Shown here in pieces: positions 16,168-25,428 of a stretch of 34,822 nucleotides of DNA. The stretch is from Alphaproteobacteria bacterium (GTDB taxonomy: Bacteria; Pseudomonadota; Alphaproteobacteria; Rs-D84), in assembly GCA_016285415.1 (NCBI GenBank), contig JAEEQU010000001.1, positions 1 through 34,822 of the forward strand, read 5' to 3'. Every line of letters begins with the position of its first letter. Position 1 is the first letter of the stretch. Position numbers and translations under genes: made by a program. Under the pieces are notes generated by a model. It ran no database searches, had not been told where the DNA came from, and saw only the letters and a list, made by a program, of their open reading frames with translations.

Positions 16168-16195
16168 TTCATATTCAATAAAAGTATGATATAAT
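16168..16195 (+). promoter_or_regulatory. Leaderless-type promoter of ftsQ-ftsA
   Basis: TTCATA (16168-16173), 16-base spacer, TATAAT (16190-16195). The ATG of ftsQ begins 7 bases after the -10, with no Shine-Dalgarno sequence between. Confidence 0.6.
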
Positions 16196-16202
16196 ACGCG
16201 AT

Positions 16203-16904
16203 ATGAAACGTAACCTGTGGTTTTGGCTTTATTTTATTGTGGCTATATTGCTTGCAATATACTTTGCAACACGAATCATTATGACATTTATGGGATATGG
16301 CCCAATTGCCAAGGTTAAAAATATACATATTTCTGCCGATACAGAAACCCAGGATTTAACCGCAATTGCGGCCGCAACGGGAATTTCATCGGGAACAAAT
16401 ACACATTCGGTCAATCTTGAATTGGTAAATGCACGATTGCTTACAACACCATGGGTTCGCGAATCGGCGGTTCGGCGATTACCGAACGGAAATTTATCTG
16501 TAAAAATACACCTTTATCGTGCGGTTGCGGCATTGAACGAAGGTAATTATTATTACCCACTTTCCGCCGATGGCAAAAAAATTCAAAAGCCATCCGAAGA
16601 CAAGGCACCGGGAACTGTTGTTTTTCGCGGAAATGTTCCAAAAGATATTGGTGATATAACCAAGGCGGCAACGAATCTTATCAAAGACCTTGATTATCTT
16701 GAATTCATAGATAACCGCCGGTGGAATCTTGTTACAAACGGGGGCATTACGGTAATGTTGCCAGAAAAGGAAATTTCAGATAAAAACAAAGATCCAATCG
16801 CAGCAATCGCGTCTTTGGTGGTGTTGAATAATAAATACAATATTTTAAAGAAAGATATCAAAGTAATAGATATGCGGGATACCGCACGGATTTTGATAAA
16901 ATGA
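16203..16904 (+). CDS. ftsQ: Cell division protein FtsQ
   Basis: A 233-residue bitopic protein: a short cytosolic N-terminus, a membrane span (about residues 6-29), then a POTRA domain (about 35-105) beginning AKVKNIHISADTETQDL, with the typical TPWVRESAVRRLPNGNLSVKI strand, and a FtsQ C-terminal domain (about 106-230). It lacks the long N-terminal tail seen in many alphaproteobacteria. FtsQ links early and late divisome proteins via FtsL and FtsB. The stop overlaps the ftsA start (ATGA, 16901-16904), so the two are coupled. Translation probably starts on a leaderless mRNA. Confidence 0.85.
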   Translation: MKRNLWFWLYFIVAILLAIYFATRIIMTFMGYGPIAKVKNIHISADTETQDLTAIAAATGISSGTNTHSVNLELVNARLLTTPWVRESAVRRLPNGNLSVKIHLYRAVAALNEGNYYYPLSADGKKIQKPSEDKAPGTVVFRGNVPKDIGDITKAATNLIKDLDYLEFIDNRRWNLVTNGGITVMLPEKEISDKNKDPIAAIASLVVLNNKYNILKKDIKVIDMRDTARILIK

Positions 16905-18673
16905 ATATGATAGATTCGGCATTTTTATGTCTTGATATTGGCACATGTGGTGTCCGTGGAATTGCGCACCGCGTACGTAATGCAACCATTGACCGCAGCG
17001 CATATTATTCCATAGATAATTTTGATACGGTTTTTGCATTAAAATCTGTTATTGATGAATTGGAACAAAAAATCGGCATGCGATTTGATAATGCATATAT
17101 AACTGGGAATTTTGGACCATCATTATTTAAACTATCACCACAAAATACGGTATGGCAAAACGAACATAAAATTACACCTGGGGATATAAAATCCCAGATT
17201 GGTAAAATTGATATTCCAGACGGTTTTTATTCAATGCATATTATACCGTTGCGTTATGATACACCAAAAATACGGAATATGTTATCACCTATTGGCCACA
17301 CCGACAGACAGTTAGTATCCGCATTTTCCGCGTTATGTTATGACAGTGAATATATGAGCAAGATTCAAGAATTGTTACGACATGCACATATTCAACCCGC
17401 CGCATTTTATGCCCCACACTTTCTATTACACAGCGCATTTCATGATGTCAAAGAACCAATGATGTTTATTGATATGGGTGCCGAAAATACGACTGTATCC
17501 ATTTGGACCCCACGCGGTTTGGTATGGTACGATGCGCCTGCAATTGGCGGAAATGATTTAACCAGCACAATATCTACGAACCTGGCAATATCATTTTCTG
17601 AATCCGAACGCATAAAACGCAATGTTGCAAACCTTAAATCAAATGATATGGCACGGTTTAGCCCGGCGGACAGCGCATACGCATTTTCCTGTGCGGATGT
17701 TAATGATATTGTAATTCCATTTTACACTGATTTAATTCAACAAATAAAAACAGACGTCACACCACAAATTGAAAAGTATAAACCAACACGAATTATTTTG
17801 ACTGGTGGTGGCGCAAATATTGATGGTTTGGTTGATATGTTGTCGGATGCATTTGACTTGCCAATAAATGTTGGAACCCAAGATGTTGTCGTGCGTGCAT
17901 TGGCCGACTATATATGGCATATCCAAGAACCGCACCGCAAGAAATACTTGGCGCGCATCGCCCGTATTCAACGCTTTACCGATAAATTATCCAATATTTT
18001 CCATATTAAAAAGCGCAAACAAAAACAAAAAATTGTTCCAATTATGCCAAGCACTTTGTGCTTTGATATGAAGGTTCCCGAAACATATACAATGTTTAAA
18101 TCTGCGGGAATAAATGCAATTCATGTTGATATAATGGATGGTCTGTATGTTGATACCATTGCTGGCGGCCTTGATGAATTGCGTCAAATTCGCGCATCAT
18201 GGGATGGGCATCTGCATGTTCATTTAATGACCGAGGCACCAACCGAATGGGCACGTGGCACAATTGATGCCGGTGCCGACACAATCATACTGTCCACTAA
18301 TACGGCGGGGCTTCGCGTTGCAGTTCAAAATGTGCGTGCGGCCAAGCGACGCGTTGGCATTGCCCTTAATCCCGATTCGCCGATATCATTATTAAAAACC
18401 ATTTTACGTGATTTGGACGAAGTAATGATTATGGCGGTTCAGCCCGGCGCGGCGGGCCAGAAATTTGATGCAAGTGTTTTAAAGAAAATAACCGCACTTG
18501 CCGCAACACGTAAAAAATATGGATTAAAGTTTGTAATATCTGTTGATGGTGGAATTACCGATGATGTTGCAAAACTATGCTGGAACGCGGGCGCCGATGT
18601 TTTGGTCAGTGGTTCATACCTTGGCAAAGCAACTGATTTTCCATTGGCGGTTCAATCATTATTAAAAAAATAA
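16901..18673 (+). CDS. ftsA: FtsA fused to ribulose-phosphate 3-epimerase
   Basis: A single 590-residue frame with two complete parts. Residues 1-375 are FtsA, the actin-like divisome anchor: phosphate-1 strand FLCLDIGTCGVRG near residue 10, the 1C domain (about 80-165), MMFIDMGAENTTVSIW (about 187-202), the adenosine motif ILTGGGANIDGL, and at about 345-375 the basic amphipathic membrane-targeting helix. Residues 377-590 are a full-length ribulose-5-phosphate 3-epimerase barrel with the usual start (P383-S384), metal ligands H408, D410, H441 and D549, M412, and a P515-G loop. The helix runs straight into the epimerase through a Lys-rich linker (KKRKQKQK), with no internal start preceded by a ribosome binding site. 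No ftsZ follows; the next gene converges 2 bases away. Confidence 0.85.
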   Translation: MNMIDSAFLCLDIGTCGVRGIAHRVRNATIDRSAYYSIDNFDTVFALKSVIDELEQKIGMRFDNAYITGNFGPSLFKLSPQNTVWQNEHKITPGDIKSQIGKIDIPDGFYSMHIIPLRYDTPKIRNMLSPIGHTDRQLVSAFSALCYDSEYMSKIQELLRHAHIQPAAFYAPHFLLHSAFHDVKEPMMFIDMGAENTTVSIWTPRGLVWYDAPAIGGNDLTSTISTNLAISFSESERIKRNVANLKSNDMARFSPADSAYAFSCADVNDIVIPFYTDLIQQIKTDVTPQIEKYKPTRIILTGGGANIDGLVDMLSDAFDLPINVGTQDVVVRALADYIWHIQEPHRKKYLARIARIQRFTDKLSNIFHIKKRKQKQKIVPIMPSTLCFDMKVPETYTMFKSAGINAIHVDIMDGLYVDTIAGGLDELRQIRASWDGHLHVHLMTEAPTEWARGTIDAGADTIILSTNTAGLRVAVQNVRAAKRRVGIALNPDSPISLLKTILRDLDEVMIMAVQPGAAGQKFDASVLKKITALAATRKKYGLKFVISVDGGITDDVAKLCWNAGADVLVSGSYLGKATDFPLAVQSLLKK

Positions 18674-18675
18674 TT

Positions 18676-19086
18676 TTACCTAATTGTTATTTTTCGACCG
18701 TCATCTAATTCAGTAATATCAATATGTACCGTATCAGCGGGCAACATATCAGATGCGATATCTGGCCATTCAATCAGTGTTATATCATTTTGCACCGCAT
18801 GCCCAAGGCCAATTTCAACCAATTCTGCGACATCTGATATTCTATATAAATCAAAATGTGAGATTTTTGTTTTTCCCGCAATATATGTTTGAACCAGTGT
18901 AAATGTCGGACTTGGCACAACCGTATCCGCGCCACAAAGCGTTTGAATTATTGTTCGTGCAATTTCAGATTTTCCAACACCCAAATCCCCATGCAATGCG
19001 ACCGTCATCGGCTGGTGCAGAGTTTTTGCAAATTCACGCGCCCAGTTTCTTGTCTCGTCAATATTTTTTGTTATAAATGTTTTCAT
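18676..19086 (-). CDS. tsaE: TsaE, ATPase for tRNA threonylcarbamoyladenosine formation
   Basis: A 136-residue P-loop protein. G33-D-L-G-V-G-K-S40 is the Walker A, SPTFTLVQTY (about 59-68) and HFDLYRI (about 77-83) are the family signatures, and IEWPD near residue 105 is the typical Walker B-side strand. TsaE supports the TsaB-TsaD complex making t6A37 on ANN-decoding tRNAs such as the tRNA-Thr and tRNA-Met in this window. Six bases separate it from the uvrB stop; GGAG in the uvrB end serves as ribosome binding site. Confidence 0.9.
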   Translation of the reverse strand: MKTFITKNIDETRNWAREFAKTLHQPMTVALHGDLGVGKSEIARTIIQTLCGADTVVPSPTFTLVQTYIAGKTKISHFDLYRISDVAELVEIGLGHAVQNDITLIEWPDIASDMLPADTVHIDITELDDGRKITIR

Positions 19087-19092
19087 ATTTGC

Positions 19093-21081
19093 CTACTCCA
19101 ATAATAACAAATCATCTTCCATTTTGTGAATTGTATCACGAATTTCGGCCGCCGTTTCAAAATCAAGATTCTCGGCCGCCTTGTGCATTTTTTGTGTAAG
19201 TTTTTTGATTTCTTTGCGCATCGTTTCCGCGTCCCAAACACCTTCTTTACTATACAAAAACTTATGCTTTTTATCTGTTTTTTCTTCTTTTTCTTTGACT
19301 TCGTCAAATACGGCCTTGGATATTGTTTTTGGTGTTATACCATGTTCGGTATTATACGCCATTTGTTTTTCACGACGCCGCGCTGTCTCGGAAAGCGCCG
19401 CATTCATAGAATCTGTCATAACATCCGCATACAATATTACACGGCCATTTGCATTTCTTGCCGCCCGCCCAATTGTCTGAATCAGCGACCGCGTTGAACG
19501 CAAGAATCCTTCTTTATCGGCATCCATTATTGCGACCAATTCACATTCGGGAACATCCAATCCTTCGCGCAATAGGTTTATTCCAACCAATACATCAAAT
19601 TTTCCCATACGCAAATCACGTAACAAATCTATACGTTCCAATGTTTCAATATCGCTATGCAAATACCGCGCCCGAACACCATTTTCAACAAAGTAATCGG
19701 TTAATTGTTCCGCCATTTTTTTTGTAAGCGTGGTAACCAACACCCTGCCCTTTATCGCCTTAACCTCTGCCAATAAATCATCAACCTGATTTTTAATTGG
19801 TCGCACAATACATTCTGGATCCAACAGCCCCGTTGGGCGAATAACCTGCTCTGCCACAATTCCACATGATTGTTTCATTTCCCATTCTGCAGGTGTCGCA
19901 GATACAAATATAGTTTGTGGACGCATTGCATCCCATTCATCAAATGTAAGCGGACGATTATCTATGCACGATGGCAACCGGAATCCATATTGCGCCAGTG
20001 TTTCTTTACGCGCCCTGTCCCCACGTGACATTGCTGATATTTGCGGAACCGTTACATGACTTTCGTCTATGAATAAAATCGCATCTTTTGGCAGATACTC
20101 AAACAATGTCGGTGGCGGTTGCCCCGGTGCACGCCCCGATAGATACCGCGAATAATTTTCAATACCGCGACAGGTTCCGGTATTTTCCATCATTTCTATA
20201 TCCATATTTACACGTTCACGCAAGCGCTGTTCTTCTATATATTTCATATTCTCGTGAAAATATTGCAATCTTTCGTTCAAGTCACTGCGTATTTGTCCAA
20301 TCGCCTGAACCACCGATGGCATCGGCGTTGCATAGTGTGTGTTTGGGTACACAACCGCACGGTCAATTTTGAAAAGTTTTGCCCCCGTTAGTGTATCAAA
20401 TTCCCAAATTTCTTCTATTTCATCACCCCAAAACGAAAGTTTCCATGCACGATCCTGACTGTGTGATGGGAATATATCAAGCGTATCACCGCGTACACGA
20501 AAGCATCCACGTTCAAATGCAACATCATTTCGTTTATATTGAATATTAACCAATTCGCGCATAACATCTTCACGACCAATCATATCCCCAACTTTTAATG
20601 CCAATTTCATTTCCGAATATTGTTCTGGGGTCCCAAGTCCATAAATAGATGACACCGATGACACCACAATAACGTCGCGTTCTTCTAACATTGCACGCGT
20701 TGCGCTGTGCCGCATACGGTCCAATTGGTCGTTTATAGATGCATCTTTATCAATATAAGTATCGGTTGTTGGAACATATGCTTCGGGTTGATAGTAATCA
20801 TAATATGACACAAAATATTCAACATGATTATGCGGAAAAAACGACTTCATTTCCGTATACAGTTGCGCCGCCAATATTTTATTTGGCGCCATCAACAATG
20901 CCGGTCGCCCAAGTTCCGCAATAACATTTGCCATTGTAAACGTCTTGCCCGAACCGGTTACCCCAAGCAACACCTGGGACCGACGACCATCTTTGATTCC
21001 ATTAACCAAATCAGATATGGCGGCCGGTTGGTCGCCCATGGGTTTATAATCACTTTCAAGATTAAAAATTTTTTTGTTCAC
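19093..21081 (-). CDS. uvrB: UvrB, excinuclease ABC subunit B
   Basis: A 662-residue helicase-fold repair protein. The Walker A is G40-V-T-G-S-G-K-T, the beta-hairpin that grips damaged DNA is YYDYYQPEAYVPTTDTYID (about 93-111), later helicase motifs include LFIDESH, FVSATP and QTIGRAARN, and the C-terminal UVR motif (about 626-660) binds UvrC. The start is a GTG at 21079-21081, matching the usual N-terminus (NLESDYKPMGDQP). There is no Shine-Dalgarno sequence and TATACT lies 7 bases upstream, so the mRNA is probably leaderless. Followed by tsaE. Confidence 0.95.
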   Translation of the reverse strand: MNKKIFNLESDYKPMGDQPAAISDLVNGIKDGRRSQVLLGVTGSGKTFTMANVIAELGRPALLMAPNKILAAQLYTEMKSFFPHNHVEYFVSYYDYYQPEAYVPTTDTYIDKDASINDQLDRMRHSATRAMLEERDVIVVSSVSSIYGLGTPEQYSEMKLALKVGDMIGREDVMRELVNIQYKRNDVAFERGCFRVRGDTLDIFPSHSQDRAWKLSFWGDEIEEIWEFDTLTGAKLFKIDRAVVYPNTHYATPMPSVVQAIGQIRSDLNERLQYFHENMKYIEEQRLRERVNMDIEMMENTGTCRGIENYSRYLSGRAPGQPPPTLFEYLPKDAILFIDESHVTVPQISAMSRGDRARKETLAQYGFRLPSCIDNRPLTFDEWDAMRPQTIFVSATPAEWEMKQSCGIVAEQVIRPTGLLDPECIVRPIKNQVDDLLAEVKAIKGRVLVTTLTKKMAEQLTDYFVENGVRARYLHSDIETLERIDLLRDLRMGKFDVLVGINLLREGLDVPECELVAIMDADKEGFLRSTRSLIQTIGRAARNANGRVILYADVMTDSMNAALSETARRREKQMAYNTEHGITPKTISKAVFDEVKEKEEKTDKKHKFLYSKEGVWDAETMRKEIKKLTQKMHKAAENLDFETAAEIRDTIHKMEDDLLLLE

Positions 21082-21116
21082 ATTATAGAGTATAATCCAT
21101 TATAATTAAAAAACAA
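21077..21116. promoter_or_regulatory. Overlapping divergent promoters of uvrB and the AsmA-like gene
   Basis: For uvrB (minus): TTGTTT (21111-21116), 16-base spacer, TATACT (21089-21094), 7 bases before the GTG start. For the AsmA-like gene (plus): TTCACA (21077-21082), 18-base spacer, TATAAT (21101-21106), then AAGAGG before the ATG; a second TATAAT is at 21091-21096. The plus-strand -35 overlaps the uvrB start codon. Confidence 0.5.
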
Positions 21117-21128
21117 GAGGATGAGAGG

Positions 21129-23606
21129 ATGGCTATTAAACCACATCATAAACATAGAATTATTTGGGCAATACTTATTTTTATTGCTGTTATATTTATT
21201 GGGTTATTAATACTGCCTGCATGTATAAACTTGAACAAAATGCGCGACCGTTTGCAAGAGGCTATTTATACACAAACGGGGGTGGTAACAGATATCAAGG
21301 GTGATATAACATTTGGTATTTTTGGTCATCTGACTCTTGTCGCGCACGAGGTTGATACCCTGCACGGTCACACAAGAAAACTTGCTGTAAAAATACCATT
21401 TTCTGGATTGTTTGACCCTTTTAATACAGACCTTAATGGCGAAATTACCGCGACTGGTGCCGACATAACCCTTACAACACTGGAAACATTAAACCTTAAA
21501 TACGACATGATTGTTCACGATTCTGTTATACGATTCATGAACAAGGATTATTACATCATAGATGGGGTATTTAAGGGTGGAACCTTTAACGGTCTCGTTC
21601 GTACTGGCCAGCATAAATATGACATACGATTTAATGCCAAAGAATTCACAATTAAAAATAAAAACGTAGATTTGAATATTCACGGTGAATTATATCCATC
21701 CGGTGCAGCCAGTGGAACCATGGAAATATCCACAACAAAGATAAATTCTTGGTTTGAATTTGATGAGCCAAAATTAACAAGACGTGTCACGCTTTCCACT
21801 AATTTTTGGTGGGATGGGGGATACGGTTTTCGCTTTTTTGATATGACCGCTAATAGTGTTCATGGAAACATAGACCTTGATCCAACTGGCTGGACAACAA
21901 TAAATTTATTTTCGGACGATACTGATTTTGATTTTTCTTTTTTGGCACATCCCACAAGTCTACTTAAAGACACACGTATGAACGTAGATTTTTCTGGAAA
22001 TTTAAAATTTGAAAATCGGGATTTGAATCATGTCAAACTTGATATCGTTGGCACCGAACAATATATTCAGGTAAATAAAGTTGTCGCCGACGAAACAACC
22101 TTTACTGGTGGCACCGTAGATAAAAATGGTGCACACGAAGTCATGATAAAAACAATTATTGACGGCACCCCTGTTCAATGTATGTTTTCTGGCACCCTAG
22201 ATAAATGGGAATGCCAAAAATTTAAATATGGAATACTTAGCGGGACAATAAAGTCCGATAAAAAATCTGTCACCGCAACCATTTCATCAAATTCAAGTAT
22301 CACGCTTGCGGAACTTGGTGATTACACGTCACGCCTTGGCAACAAGAATTTAAATATCAAATTCAAATTTGCAAATATGGGCGGTCGGTTAATTTCTGAT
22401 AAACGCGGAACAAGTATACAATACGATTATGTATATGGTCAAAATCTGCGCTGGGCGAACCCACACATAAAATTACTGCCTGAATTTATGATGCAAGATG
22501 TAGGCAATATTATATGGACAAATAAAACAATGTCGTTCATCCCAAATTCTAATGAATGGTCATTAACCTTGCAAGATAACTTCTTTTATTTGACTGGCGA
22601 CAGTATAAAAAAATGGTTTCCAAAATTTGATTTACGCGCAGTAAATGATTTTGCATATGTTGCATCTGGATTTTATAATGACAAAGGCGACATTTCTGAT
22701 TTAACGGTAAAAATTGGTGGTCATGTATTCACCGGCAGTTCAAATGCAAAATCTATAACATTGCACACCGATAATTTAACACTTGATACTTTCTTAAATA
22801 AAAATTTCTTTGACCACTATGAAGAAATGGAATTTTTGGCGAATGCCCCCATACTTATTCCATTTGATTTTAACCGCAATATATACATTAGTGCCGACAC
22901 ATTATCATACGATCAATATACCTACAAGAACTTTGTCTATGCGTTGAAATCAGGCACACAGACATTTTCTATTACCGATAGTTCACGTGGCAATTTATTG
23001 GCAACAATCATACGTGAACATTCTGACTATGATATATTCTTGCAGTTAAATCGTTTCGTTATAAATGGCGAATTATTAACCAAAAGTTTCCCATTAAATA
23101 TATCTGACACAATGATAACTGCAGAAATGCAATTACACACATCTGGTCATATCGCACACGACATTTGGTACAATATGGCAGGTGACATGGATTTAACATT
23201 TGAAGGTGGATATTTGGACGGCATTGGATTAGATGAATTTTATGCAAACGCCACGAACCTATCACGACTTAATGTAGAAGATTATATAATACGCGCACTG
23301 GAAAGTGGCGATACCAGAATTAAAAATATGCGCGTCATTGGAAAATATGAACATGGCAATTTTGAAACCACAACACCATTTACAATTTCTGTTCGCCACG
23401 CAGATATTATTGGCGCATTAAATATTACCGATAATTTAATGACCAGCCAATTAAGTATATCTATGCGCGCAACTGCGCCAGACCCTGTTACTGTATCTGT
23501 TGCAATTGCACCAAATAATTCTCGCAGTTATTCCCTTGGCGAAATCACACAATATTTTGACCCGCCATTTATGCGTGAATTTATTAAAACACATGATAAG
23601 TTTTAA
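21129..23606 (+). CDS. AsmA-like envelope protein
   Basis: An 825-residue protein with a single N-terminal membrane span (about residues 9-32) and a long periplasmic part. The opening (ILPACINLNKMRDRLQEAIYTQTGVVTDIKGDITFGIFG) follows the AsmA pattern (helix, then 'I.G.I..S..P'), and the C-terminal ~120 residues (MDLTFEGGYLDGIGLDEFYANA, then the MTSQLSISM strand) match the AsmA C-terminal region. The middle is beta-rich and variable. AsmA-like proteins are bridge-like lipid carriers between inner and outer membrane. Ribosome binding site AGAGG; ends at a strong shared terminator. Confidence 0.8.
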   Translation: MAIKPHHKHRIIWAILIFIAVIFIGLLILPACINLNKMRDRLQEAIYTQTGVVTDIKGDITFGIFGHLTLVAHEVDTLHGHTRKLAVKIPFSGLFDPFNTDLNGEITATGADITLTTLETLNLKYDMIVHDSVIRFMNKDYYIIDGVFKGGTFNGLVRTGQHKYDIRFNAKEFTIKNKNVDLNIHGELYPSGAASGTMEISTTKINSWFEFDEPKLTRRVTLSTNFWWDGGYGFRFFDMTANSVHGNIDLDPTGWTTINLFSDDTDFDFSFLAHPTSLLKDTRMNVDFSGNLKFENRDLNHVKLDIVGTEQYIQVNKVVADETTFTGGTVDKNGAHEVMIKTIIDGTPVQCMFSGTLDKWECQKFKYGILSGTIKSDKKSVTATISSNSSITLAELGDYTSRLGNKNLNIKFKFANMGGRLISDKRGTSIQYDYVYGQNLRWANPHIKLLPEFMMQDVGNIIWTNKTMSFIPNSNEWSLTLQDNFFYLTGDSIKKWFPKFDLRAVNDFAYVASGFYNDKGDISDLTVKIGGHVFTGSSNAKSITLHTDNLTLDTFLNKNFFDHYEEMEFLANAPILIPFDFNRNIYISADTLSYDQYTYKNFVYALKSGTQTFSITDSSRGNLLATIIREHSDYDIFLQLNRFVINGELLTKSFPLNISDTMITAEMQLHTSGHIAHDIWYNMAGDMDLTFEGGYLDGIGLDEFYANATNLSRLNVEDYIIRALESGDTRIKNMRVIGKYEHGNFETTTPFTISVRHADIIGALNITDNLMTSQLSISMRATAPDPVTVSVAIAPNNSRSYSLGEITQYFDPPFMREFIKTHDKF

Positions 23607-23609
23607 ACA

Positions 23610-23637
23610 AAAACCGCCCAAAATATTGGGCGGTTTT
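23610..23637. terminator. Bidirectional terminator between asmA-like gene and aspS
   Basis: An 11-bp stem AAAACCGCCCA / TGGGCGGTTTT with a 6-base loop between two convergent genes, 3 bases after the AsmA-like stop and 21 bases beyond the aspS stop. The A/T ends give U-tracts in both directions. Confidence 0.85.
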
Positions 23638-23658
23638 ATATAAGTATAAGGTCATTAT

Positions 23659-25428
23659 TTAGTTCTTTTTACGAACCTGAATATGAACATCACGCAGTTG
23701 CTGTTCGGTAACCTCGTTCGGTGACCCCATCAGCAAGTCCTGACCACGTTGGTTCGCGGGGAACGCAACGATTTCACGCAAACTGTCACCATTGCCCAAT
23801 ATTTCCGAAACCACGCGTTCAATACCAAATGCACAACCGCCGTGTGGTGGCGCACCATATTGGAACGACGTGTACAGACCCGAGAAGTTCTTTTCCACCG
23901 CTTCTATTGGGTATCCCGCAATTTCAAAGCATTTTTTCATAACTTCTGGGTTATAATTACGCAAACCGCCACTGCAGATTTCAATACCGTTTAATACCAT
24001 ATCAAACTGCGCTGCCTTAATCGTAAATGGATCACGCGTAGACAGTTCTTCCAATGTCGCCAACGGATACGAGAACGGGTTATGTGTGAACATTGGCGCG
24101 CCACCACGTTCTTCATCGGGTTCAAAGAACGGGAAATTATCAACCCAACAGAACGCAAAATCACGCGGTTTAACCAATCCCAAATCCGCACCCAATTTAT
24201 TACGCAATTTACCCGCCGCCTTGGACGCGGTGTCTACATTATCACAGATAAAGAACAATGATGCATTGTCACCGGCAATTTCGTGCAATTTTGCAATGCG
24301 TTCTGCATCCAATTTTTTGGCAACTGGTCCTTTGGCTTCATCCGCGAAAACAATATACCCAAGTCCGCCCAGTCCCAGTTCTTTAACCGCATATTCACCA
24401 AGTTTATCAAACCATGAACGCGGTTTGTCCGCACTGTTTGGTGCCGGAATTGCACGCACAACCGAACCATTTTCAACTGCACTTGCAAAGATTCCAAAAT
24501 CAGATCCGCGGAATATTTCGGTTACATCGCTAATCAAAATTGGATTACGCAAATCTGGTTTATCAGATCCATATTTCAACATTGCATCATCAAATGAAAT
24601 ATGTGGAATTTCAGGATATACATTTGCATCTGGGGCAAATGTTTTCACCATTTCTGGAATAACCGCTTCGCCGACCGCCTGAATATCTGGCAAATCAACA
24701 AACGACATTTCCAAGTCCAATTGATAAAATTCCAACAACCGATCCGCACGCAAATCTTCGTCACGAAAACATGGTGCGATTTGGAAATAGCGATCAAACC
24801 CGGCCACCTGTAATAACTGTTTAAACATTTGTGGGGCCTGGGGCAATGCATAGAATTTTCCATGATGCAAACGCGATGGCACCAAGAAACTGCGCGCACC
24901 TTCGGGTGAATCCGCGGTAAGCAATGGTGTCTGGAATTCCGAAAATCCCAAATCCCACATTTTATCGCGCAACCATTTCATCATTTTATTACGCATCAAA
25001 ATATTGTAATGCAATTTTTCACGACGCAAATCCAAGAATCTGAATTTATAGCGCAATTCTTCACTGGTGTCATCATCGCCAAATACCTGGAAAGGTAAAA
25101 CTTCGGCAGATGTTAAAACATCCCATTTTTCAACACTTATTTCAATTTCACCGGTTGGAATTTTTTCGTTTATTTGGGACGCATCACGCGCAACAACCTT
25201 ACCAACAACCTGCAGAACAGATTCTGGACGCACGCGTTCCAAATCGTCGTTTCCACCGTCAATAACAATCTGGGTAATTCCGTAATTATCGCGCAAGTCA
25301 ATAAACAACAACGACCCATGGTCACGTTTACGATGCACCCATCCCGACAGGGTTACAGTTTCACCAACATTTTTCGCGGTCAGTTCCCCGCAAGTATGTG
25401 TTCTATACTTTGATTTCAGTGATAACAT
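23659..25428 (-). CDS. aspS: Aspartyl-tRNA synthetase, probably non-discriminating
   Basis: A 589-residue bacterial-type class II synthetase. The OB-fold anticodon domain begins near residue 8 (YRTHTCGEL), motif 2 is FRDEDLRADRLLEF, the bacterial insertion (GAD) domain lies at about 290-410, and motif 3 is GGCAFGIERVV, with Cys and Ile/Glu in place of the common GGLAFGLDR. H37 in VHRKRDHG is the residue typical of non-discriminating enzymes, which also charge tRNA-Asn for later amidation; that assignment is from family knowledge. AAAGG precedes the ATG. The leader carries a T-box-like element, so its expression may respond to uncharged tRNA-Asp (or tRNA-Asn). Confidence 0.95.
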   Translation of the reverse strand: MLSLKSKYRTHTCGELTAKNVGETVTLSGWVHRKRDHGSLLFIDLRDNYGITQIVIDGGNDDLERVRPESVLQVVGKVVARDASQINEKIPTGEIEISVEKWDVLTSAEVLPFQVFGDDDTSEELRYKFRFLDLRREKLHYNILMRNKMMKWLRDKMWDLGFSEFQTPLLTADSPEGARSFLVPSRLHHGKFYALPQAPQMFKQLLQVAGFDRYFQIAPCFRDEDLRADRLLEFYQLDLEMSFVDLPDIQAVGEAVIPEMVKTFAPDANVYPEIPHISFDDAMLKYGSDKPDLRNPILISDVTEIFRGSDFGIFASAVENGSVVRAIPAPNSADKPRSWFDKLGEYAVKELGLGGLGYIVFADEAKGPVAKKLDAERIAKLHEIAGDNASLFFICDNVDTASKAAGKLRNKLGADLGLVKPRDFAFCWVDNFPFFEPDEERGGAPMFTHNPFSYPLATLEELSTRDPFTIKAAQFDMVLNGIEICSGGLRNYNPEVMKKCFEIAGYPIEAVEKNFSGLYTSFQYGAPPHGGCAFGIERVVSEILGNGDSLREIVAFPANQRGQDLLMGSPNEVTEQQLRDVHIQVRKKN

